A stretch of 28,152 nt of DNA, from positions 1 through 28,152 of the IMG/VR virus record IMGVR_UViG_3300046028_002863; one strand, written 5' to 3'. Shown here in pieces: positions 23,854 to 28,152 of this stretch. The translations under genes and the position numbers were made by a program. The DNA comes from a virus. The notes beneath the pieces are model-generated. The model did not search any database, was not told the origin of the DNA, and saw only the letters and a list, made by a program, of their open reading frames with translations. Every line of letters starts with the position of its first letter. The stretch's first letter is position 1.

Positions 23854-23971
23854 GCTCTCGAATCCTTTGGTTTGCTACAGTAAGTGTGGCTTCAAGCCGT
23901 AGATTGTAAAACTTAAGTTCACCGAGTTCTTTGACAAGACTCTCGGTTAGAATTTGATCTGCATTTACCAT
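23822..23971 (-). CDS. Small coiled-coil protein (49 aa) upstream of terS
   Basis: ATG 23971 to TAG 23822. The start overlaps the end of fibre 2 as ATGGTAA, and the gene overlaps the terS start by 32 nt, so it fits between two genes by coupling. The peptide runs MVNADQILTESLVKELGELK, then FYNLRLEATLTVANQRIREL, ending EASVQKSDE. It is a continuous leucine-heptad helix, likely a coiled-coil dimer. Small Glu/Leu-rich coiled-coil proteins at this place are common in podovirus genomes, with no assigned role. The absence of stops and the tight coupling support a real gene; its small size limits certainty. Confidence 0.68.
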   Translation of the reverse strand: MVNADQILTESLVKELGELKFYNLRLEATLTVANQRIRELEASVQKSDE

Positions 23972-26094
23972 GTCTGTACCAGACTCCCGTTTTTGAACAT
24001 ATAAATACTAGAACCGTCAAATGAAATATACGTGTTTGAACCCAGCCCGTCCAGATAAATGGCTTTAGTTCGTGCGGTTGCAATATGTCCTGTGGCGACA
24101 AGATTATTAGCTAGGTTGAACTGCAACGAACTGTTTATCGACGTACTACGACCGCGAAAAGCTCGGACACCTCCAACCCAAAGGTCGAGACCATCAGAGC
24201 CGTCGTTCATTGCTGTAATGTACGTATCGCCCTGTACGTTGCCCCAGAAGCCGCGAGCACGAGTTCCCGGCACAGCATTAGCAGACGCGTCGAAGTAGAT
24301 ACGTTGACCTGTCTTCATCTGAATGGCACGTTCGCCTTCAGACGAGAAGTCGGCAAGTACCATGTCAATGCCTACACGACTTTTACCTTGCATCGAATAA
24401 AAGACGTCAATAGGCTTAGAACCTTCGGATTTAGGGAGATCGTGGATCCACGTTACTCGACGAGCACCAGTGTCGTTATTACGTCCGTACGAATGAACGT
24501 TAATAACTGCAACGTCAAATCCGCCGTCAGTTGCATTAAATTCCCAAGGGGTGCCGTACTGACCGTCTCCGGTAAACGACATGTCTCCACCAATGAACGC
24601 AACAGTACAACCTTCGAAGAAGTCTGTCTGTCCCGGCTTTAAGACGTAGCTGTTTGCAATTCGACCGACAATACCATAAACGTCACCAGCACTGTTTGCT
24701 CCGGCGTCAACCGTGAAGAACTGGTGGGCGTTGTTTGTCCGATAGCCTTTTGACACTCGGCTATTCGTAGCGTACCCCGAGACGTACGTAGGTACGACAT
24801 AATCAGACCCGGCATACGGATACGTGTTAGCAAGAGCCGGACTGAACGTAATACGGTCTGAGCCGCCCACACCGCCACCAACAGAAATGTTCGAGATGAC
24901 AACCGTGTCCGTGGCCGTTGCACCGTCGTTGAGCATGAAACCGATGGTATCGCCGACAACAAGCCCAGTGGCGGAATTCAGGTCAGCAGTCGTGGCCGTG
25001 GCATTAGCTGCTGCGACAAGGTGTGCGTTGGTGCCGCTAGAGCCAGACAGACTGAAGAAGCGAGTGAACTTGCCGTTGGCGCCGGCTTGGAAGTAACGGC
25101 TGTTGAGGTTGTCACGCGTCCCGGTCCTGACGTATTCGTACATCATCTCAGGCAGCTTGGTGTCGCCTGATTCACCGTACTCTGTTAAGATGCTTCCGAA
25201 GCTCGGTATAGTGGCCAGATTGCGCTTACCCGGCAACACTGAGGTGCCCGACGAAATAAGAATCTTACCTTCGCCGATGTAGTTTTTGTTGAAGAAGCTA
25301 TTCGACTTTGTCGTCCAGTAGTTCCCCTGCGGCAAGAAGATGGTGTTGTAGCTCGATGCCTCGGCATCCGTGAACGCCGTATCGTTCGAAGTCACGCCGT
25401 CCGGGTTGCCACCGAACTCATCGACAAAATTGATGTAGTTGGTCGTGCCACTACCGCCTGTCGAATTGATCGTCGTCTTACCGGTGGCGTCGTTGTACGA
25501 CACAGTGACATTTGTGCCTGCAATGACCGACGAACCAATCAAGTCCTCGACCGCCTCTTGGCCGTCTGTAAGCTCGCTGAAGGGGTGTGTATGCGACGAA
25601 GGTGCAAAGGTACTAGGCTTGTTCGCAAGGGTGTTCCAGTCACCTGCTAGAGCCCCTGTGGCATCAATGGTGACTTGACCCGTGGTATCGTTGTACGTGG
25701 CCGTGATATTAGAGCCACCAATGATTGCCGCACCAACTACATCTTGCACCGCTTCGGTGAAGTCTGTGATCGTAGAGGCGGCTTGGGTGTGCGCCTCGGG
25801 CGGGAACGTAGCGGGCTTGTCGACAATATCGGTCCAGTCCGCAGCAACGACAAAATCCCCGGCGGTGACGTCGAGGATGTCTTGAAGACGTACGGCATCG
25901 TTCGGGTTGACCGGAGCGCCGACGTTGATGATGCGATTGTCACCGAGGTCTAGATTTGCCTCCATGTCATTCGGGGCCGAGCCATCTCGGGATATGGTAT
26001 TGGCAAAGGCGGTCTCGATGCGGGTCGCATTCGTGTTCCACTTGGAGGCGGACAGGAACCCGGAGACGATGCGGTAGAGAGAAGCGATTTTCAA
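23965..26094 (-). CDS. Tail fibre/tailspike protein 2 with beta-helix domain
   Basis: 709 aa from TTG 26094. I prefer this start because it lies just after the SPRY gene's stop (26099) with GGGG upstream and gives the same N-terminus as fibre 1 (M-K-x-x-L...R-x-x-SG). The frame remains open to 26151. The adaptor module RIETAFANTISRDGSAPNDM with NLDLGDNRIINVGAPVNPND is shared with fibres 1 and 3. Next is a tandem duplicated 66-residue unit (25456-25839). Then NFVDEFGGNPDGVTSNDTAF and IFLPQGNYWT form the classic pectate-lyase-3 entry to a right-handed beta-helix. The C-terminal part has further beta-strands and ends YMFKNGSLVQTW. It is likely a host-surface-polysaccharide binding or degrading spike; catalytic residues cannot be assigned by eye. 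Confidence 0.8.
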   Translation of the reverse strand: MKIASLYRIVSGFLSASKWNTNATRIETAFANTISRDGSAPNDMEANLDLGDNRIINVGAPVNPNDAVRLQDILDVTAGDFVVAADWTDIVDKPATFPPEAHTQAASTITDFTEAVQDVVGAAIIGGSNITATYNDTTGQVTIDATGALAGDWNTLANKPSTFAPSSHTHPFSELTDGQEAVEDLIGSSVIAGTNVTVSYNDATGKTTINSTGGSGTTNYINFVDEFGGNPDGVTSNDTAFTDAEASSYNTIFLPQGNYWTTKSNSFFNKNYIGEGKILISSGTSVLPGKRNLATIPSFGSILTEYGESGDTKLPEMMYEYVRTGTRDNLNSRYFQAGANGKFTRFFSLSGSSGTNAHLVAAANATATTADLNSATGLVVGDTIGFMLNDGATATDTVVISNISVGGGVGGSDRITFSPALANTYPYAGSDYVVPTYVSGYATNSRVSKGYRTNNAHQFFTVDAGANSAGDVYGIVGRIANSYVLKPGQTDFFEGCTVAFIGGDMSFTGDGQYGTPWEFNATDGGFDVAVINVHSYGRNNDTGARRVTWIHDLPKSEGSKPIDVFYSMQGKSRVGIDMVLADFSSEGERAIQMKTGQRIYFDASANAVPGTRARGFWGNVQGDTYITAMNDGSDGLDLWVGGVRAFRGRSTSINSSLQFNLANNLVATGHIATARTKAIYLDGLGSNTYISFDGSSIYMFKNGSLVQTW
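25456..25839 (-). repeat. Tandem duplicated protein module in fibre 2
   Basis: Two consecutive units of about 66 codons encode W-(T/N)-x-(I/L)-x-(D/N)-KP-(A/S)-TF-x-P-x-x-HT, then a SNITATYNDTTGQVTIDATG versus TNVTVSYNDATGKTTINSTG strand pair. They represent an internal duplication of the fibre shaft and are diverged at the nucleotide level. Confidence 0.8.
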
Positions 26095-26098
26095 ATTG

Positions 26099-26707
26099 TT
26101 AACCCCAAGCCGAGAAGCCAGATGGAATGGAACCGGTGAAAGCAGCACCACCGAAGTTGATTGTTATCTTGTCCGGTGTCGTGTTGTCGTACAGAGATAC
26201 GCCGGGGTAAAGGGTAGCCGACAAAGAAGAGATGTCAACCCCGCCAACATTCGAGGCCGGGTCCGCTGAACCACTGTTGTTCCAGTTGTCGCCTGACCTC
26301 CGGAACCAGACGCGGTCGTTGTCAAAGTCAACAGCGCATTGGATGTTCTTCGTAGCGAGCTTCCAGTGTGACAGGCCAGACGTTATTGTGGAACCACCTC
26401 TGTTGATGGTCCCAGTGTCGAAGTAGCCGACTCCGTCCGACTGGCTGAGGTATTGTGAGGTGGCTACGCCTGAGCCAACAAGTCCGAAGATGCCTGCACC
26501 GCTACCTGCCCCGATGCCATCCGACGTCGCTTCGAAATACCATTTCCCGGAGGACTTGCCCGTTGTTGCACGGACTATGGCAAACGTCGTTGTCGTATTG
26601 TTTTCGGCAGTCAGGTTGCCACCAGACAGTGTGATGTTTGCACTTTTGTCTGACGGATTAAACGTAGTCGTAGCGACCAGAGCAAACCGATATGAATTGA
26701 TTATCAA
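26099..26707 (-). CDS. SPRY/concanavalin-like virion accessory protein
   Basis: 202 aa from TTG 26707, which overlaps the fibre 1 stop as TTGA. The protein has a single beta-sandwich with the features of phage SPRY-like domains. These are ITLSGGNLTAENNTTTTFAI, then SSGKWYFEATSDG. Strand NIQCAVDFDNDRVWFRRSGD follows, then SATLYPGVSLYDNTTPDKIT and NFGGAAFTGSIPSGFSAWG, the family's usual NFG...F...P-GF-x-W ending. These domains bind proteins or glycans and often occur on tail fibres. It sits between two fibre genes and is probably a fibre-tip or virion-surface lectin. A related-looking domain ends the 1015-aa tailspike. Confidence 0.82.
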   Translation of the reverse strand: MIINSYRFALVATTTFNPSDKSANITLSGGNLTAENNTTTTFAIVRATTGKSSGKWYFEATSDGIGAGSGAGIFGLVGSGVATSQYLSQSDGVGYFDTGTINRGGSTITSGLSHWKLATKNIQCAVDFDNDRVWFRRSGDNWNNSGSADPASNVGGVDISSLSATLYPGVSLYDNTTPDKITINFGGAAFTGSIPSGFSAWG

Positions 26708-27798
26708 GTGCGACTACCGATCAACCAGACCTTCAGGCCCTTGGCCCCGGTTCCGGCGACATCAATATCAAACGTGATCTCGGCATCGTCAGCCAACGAG
26801 GTGTCACTGATGACCGCAGCCGTTGCCGCAGTCGTTGATGTCTTTTCGTTTGCGTCGATTGTCAGTTTGGTCGACAAAATAGAAACACCAGCTTCGTTGA
26901 TGTCGACGGTCGGAATGCCGGACGAGGATGCCGTGTTGAGGTTCGCCCGCACTGCCGTCAGCGTGAATGCATATGGCATCCGGATCGTGACCTTGGCCGT
27001 GCCAGTCGTGATTGCCGTAGTTTCGTCCGATAGGGCAATGCCGATTGATTCGATGACTTTGAGATTTGTCTGATCACTTACTTGGCTTGCCGTGATCGTC
27101 GCTTGGGTGGCCAGTGCCCCGAGGCCGAGTGTGGTCCGGGCGGCGGTTGCATCTGCGTCGTCAATTAGGCTTTTGCCAAATGTCGACATGTCTGTGATGT
27201 CGGCCATGACGTGATTGTGTGCGGCGAGGGCAAAGTACGAGTCTGCACGAACTGCTGCCGTGCCGAGCCCGAGGTTGGTCCGGGATGTGGCTGCACTGGC
27301 TACGTCGCTCAGGTTGTTTGCAGCGACCATATCCCCGGAACCCGCACCGGTTGCCCCTACGTCTCCGCGTGGGATCGTAAAGTTCAATACGGCGGCACTG
27401 GATGTACCGGCGTTGGATACGACTACAGAAGACCCAGGAGCACCGGTGGTGACAGTACCGACAGTAATAGTAGCAGCAGCTCCGGCAGCACCAGGGGAGC
27501 CAGCAGGCCCTTCGGGTCCTTGTGGTCCTTCGGGGCCGACTTCACCTTGTGGGCCTTGGAGACCAGAGGAAGACATGGCATCAACGTAGGCTTTGTTGGC
27601 ACCGTCAGTGGCGCTAGTTGGAGCCAGTAGATTGATGATTTTATTTGAACCCATGTCCAAGTTAGCAGACATGTCGTTAGGTGCTGTACCGTCACGGCTC
27701 AAAGTGTTCTCAATAGCCGTCTCGGTGTCGGCAAAGTTGTCGTTCAGCTTTTCGACGGACCTATAACCCGACAAAAGACGAGAAAGAGAAAGTTTGAT
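26704..27798 (-). CDS. Tail fibre protein 1 with adaptor module and collagen-like repeat
   Basis: The first late gene. The first standard start is TTG 27774 (356 aa). However AAAGGAA (27807-27813) lies 8 nt before an in-frame ATC at 27798, and starting there adds IKLSLSRL before LSGYRS, matching the KIASLYRIVSGF N-terminus of fibre 2. I therefore extend to 27798 (364 aa). In 356-aa numbering, residues 11-66 carry the adaptor (ETAIENTLSRDGTAPNDM, NLDMGSNKIINLLAPTS). Residues 71-100 are ten uninterrupted Gly-X-Y triplets (GLQGPQGEVGPEGPQ...). A mixed shaft follows, with AAVLNFTIPRGDVG. The C-terminal beta domain includes MPYAFTLTAVRANLNTASSS and LADDAEITFDIDVAGTGAKG, widespread in phage fibres. 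It would trimerise through the collagen-like stretch. Confidence 0.8.
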   Translation of the reverse strand: MKLSLSRLLSGYRSVEKLNDNFADTETAIENTLSRDGTAPNDMSANLDMGSNKIINLLAPTSATDGANKAYVDAMSSSGLQGPQGEVGPEGPQGPEGPAGSPGAAGAAATITVGTVTTGAPGSSVVVSNAGTSSAAVLNFTIPRGDVGATGAGSGDMVAANNLSDVASAATSRTNLGLGTAAVRADSYFALAAHNHVMADITDMSTFGKSLIDDADATAARTTLGLGALATQATITASQVSDQTNLKVIESIGIALSDETTAITTGTAKVTIRMPYAFTLTAVRANLNTASSSGIPTVDINEAGVSILSTKLTIDANEKTSTTAATAAVISDTSLADDAEITFDIDVAGTGAKGLKVWLIGSRT

Positions 27799-27806
27799 AG
27801 GTGGGG

Positions 27807-27813
27807 TTCCTTT
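27807..27813 (-). promoter_or_regulatory. Ribosome binding site of fibre 1, pointing to an ATC start
   Basis: The minus strand reads AAAGGAA, then 8 nt, then ATC AAA CTT. Spacing is ideal for 27798 and far too long (32 nt) for the TTG at 27774. Confidence 0.6.
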
Positions 27814-27819
27814 GTCTAC

Positions 27820-27857
27820 ATATGGATGTTACACTCGATAGAATGTTACGACCATAT
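27820..27857. repeat. ATGTTAC direct repeats inside an ATATGG/CCATAT inverted pair
   Basis: On the plus strand ATATGG (27820-27825) and CCATAT (27852-27857) flank two ATGTTAC copies (27826-27832 and 27843-27849), 17 bp apart. It lies in the late leader and could be an operator or RNA element. It is short enough that chance cannot be excluded. Confidence 0.4.
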
Positions 27858-27920
27858 AAAACAACAAATGTCAAAAGACAAAATAATAATAGATGAACTG
27901 TAGCTCGTCACGTTTCCTAC

Positions 27921-27943
27921 ATGAGCCCTATAGTGTAGAACAA
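27921..27943 (-). promoter_or_regulatory. Candidate T7-type phage RNA polymerase promoter for the late arm
   Basis: The minus strand reads GTTCTACACTATAGGGCTCA. The ten bases CACTATAGGG are identical to the core of T7 promoters (and ACACTATAGGG to K11), with initiation expected at the first G of GGG. It lies about 20 nt downstream of the sigma70 start site and upstream of fibre 1. No sigma70 -35 box fits it. A matching RNA polymerase gene would have to be outside the window. Confidence 0.55.
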
Positions 27944-27959
27944 CTCAACTAATGTTCTC

Positions 27960-27988
27960 ATTATAACATATTTCAAAGACGTTGTCAA
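27960..27988 (-). promoter_or_regulatory. Consensus sigma70 promoter for the late arm
   Basis: On the minus strand TTGACA (27988-27983), a 17-nt spacer and TATAAT (27965-27960) are a perfect match to the bacterial consensus, with a TGT extension before the -10. Expected start is near 27953, giving a leader of about 155 nt before fibre 1. Confidence 0.88.
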
Positions 27989-28009
27989 GAGCTAAATGCC
28001 ATAAGGGTA

Positions 28010-28018
28010 TGGTATAGG
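28010..28018 (+). promoter_or_regulatory. Possible extended -10 promoter element facing the early arm
   Basis: TGGTATAGG on the plus strand fits TGnTATA-type extended -10 boxes in four of six core positions. TTGTCA at 27982-27987 is too far away (25 nt) to serve as -35. Initiation near 28025 would place the 23-bp repeats at the start of the early transcript. Confidence 0.3.
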
Positions 28019-28027
28019 CGATCCAGT

Positions 28028-28096
28028 GAGGCTCGTCAGAGGTACATCAGGAGGCTCGTCAGAGGTACATCAGGAGGCTCGTCAGAGGTACATCAG
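28028..28096 (+). repeat. Three exact head-to-tail 23-bp tandem repeats
   Basis: Units 28028-28050, 28051-28073 and 28074-28096 are identical, starting GAGGCTCGTCAG and ending GGTACATCAG. A fourth partial piece (ACATCAGGAGG) is at 28102-28112. The period (23) is not a multiple of three, so it is not coding repeat, and there are no spacers. Each junction creates CAGGAGG, a Shine-Dalgarno-like sequence. It lies upstream of the first rightward gene; candidate roles are operator/iteron or RNA leader element. Confidence 0.9.
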
Positions 28097-28152
28097 ATGA
28101 AACATCAGGAGGACCATGAGAGCCCCAGAATTTCTCCGAGAAAATTTGATCT
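28097..28152 (+). CDS. Start of a rightward early gene (5' fragment, frame uncertain)
   Basis: Two overlapping starts are possible. ATG 28097 has AGAGG 8 nt upstream and reads MKHQEDHESPRISPRKFD; ATG 28116 has AGGAGG only 3 nt upstream and reads MRAPEFLRENLI. Both are open to the window end. Only 12-18 residues are visible, so no function can be given. A gene here would lead the rightward arm that presumably ends with the reductase at the other edge of the window. Confidence 0.35.
   Translation, partial: MKHQEDHESPRISPRKFD

Larger units (their letters stand above)
27799..28115. other. Divergent control region between late (leftward) and early (rightward) arms
   Basis: This 317-nt AT-rich stretch without a convincing gene holds, from left to right, the fibre 1 ribosome binding site, paired ATGTTAC repeats, a T7-type promoter core, a consensus sigma70 promoter facing left, a right-facing extended -10-like site and three exact 23-bp repeats. 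Two ATGTAG start-stop pairs occur on the minus strand in the late leader (27824-27819 and 27922-27917). No tRNA or origin-like structure was recognised beyond these. Confidence 0.7.

Noticed and set aside
27846-27874. Second TTGACA on the minus strand (27869-27874) as a further late promoter
   Set aside because: At 16-18 nt spacing the -10 would be GTCGTA, TCGTAA or CGTAAC, a poor match. A nearby TTGTCT/TATATG pair matches only four of six at each box.
28028-28096. CRISPR array
   Set aside because: The repeats are contiguous with no spacers; this is a simple tandem repeat.
1-28152. tRNA genes, integrase, attachment site or insertion sequence
   Set aside because: None seen: no cloverleaf-like segment in the few gaps, no recombinase or transposase motif in any real frame, so nothing here indicates lysogeny.

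Overview
The window is most of the late (virion and lysis) arm of a T7-like, short-tailed double-stranded DNA phage. Evidence for this is a terminase large subunit with the PRDHGKS Walker A, a podovirus-sized portal, a scaffold and capsid pair, two tail-tube proteins, and a gp14/gp16/gp15-like internal virion set of 154, 1533 and 816 residues. The host cannot be read from the sequence. A GTA-type 3TM holin and a B12-dependent ribonucleotide reductase would fit an aquatic proteobacterial host, possibly an alphaproteobacterium, and the layout recalls SIO1/cobavirus-type phages. That assignment is inference.

Layout. Positions 3-284 (+) are the last 93 codons of an adenosylcobalamin-dependent RNR, the end of a rightward metabolic arm outside the window. 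It converges on the late arm at a two-way hairpin terminator (294-319). All confident genes from 330 to 27798 are on the minus strand and are tightly packed, often as TAATG, ATGA or TTGA couplings. Read in the direction of transcription (right to left) they are: tail fibre 1 with a collagen-like stretch; a SPRY-like protein; a beta-helix fibre 2; a 49-aa coiled coil; small terminase; a basic HNH-like protein; large terminase; portal; a 92-aa protein; scaffold; major capsid; a second head protein; an intrinsic terminator (17129-17168); a one-TM holin-like protein; fibre 3; an Ig-like protein; tail tube A; a 97-aa protein; tail tube B; a GNAT-like protein; internal virion proteins, one with a C-terminal SleB-type hydrolase; a 54-aa protein; a 1015-aa tailspike; a promoter-like gap; T4-type lysozyme; and 3TM holin.

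Control. The late arm is fed from a 27799-28115 control region. It contains a perfect sigma70 promoter (TTGACA-17-TATAAT) facing left, a T7-type phage promoter core (CACTATAGGG) just downstream of it, and, facing right, an extended -10-like site followed by three exact 23-bp tandem repeats and the start of a rightward gene. The only other long gaps, 1253-1326 and 17114-17192, hold a second promoter-like element and a terminator respectively.

Notable points are a shared N-terminal adaptor on three separate fibre proteins, a probable AUC start codon on fibre 1, several TTG starts, a peptidoglycan hydrolase fused to the C-terminus of an internal virion protein, and a tailspike gene that looks more GC-rich than its neighbours.
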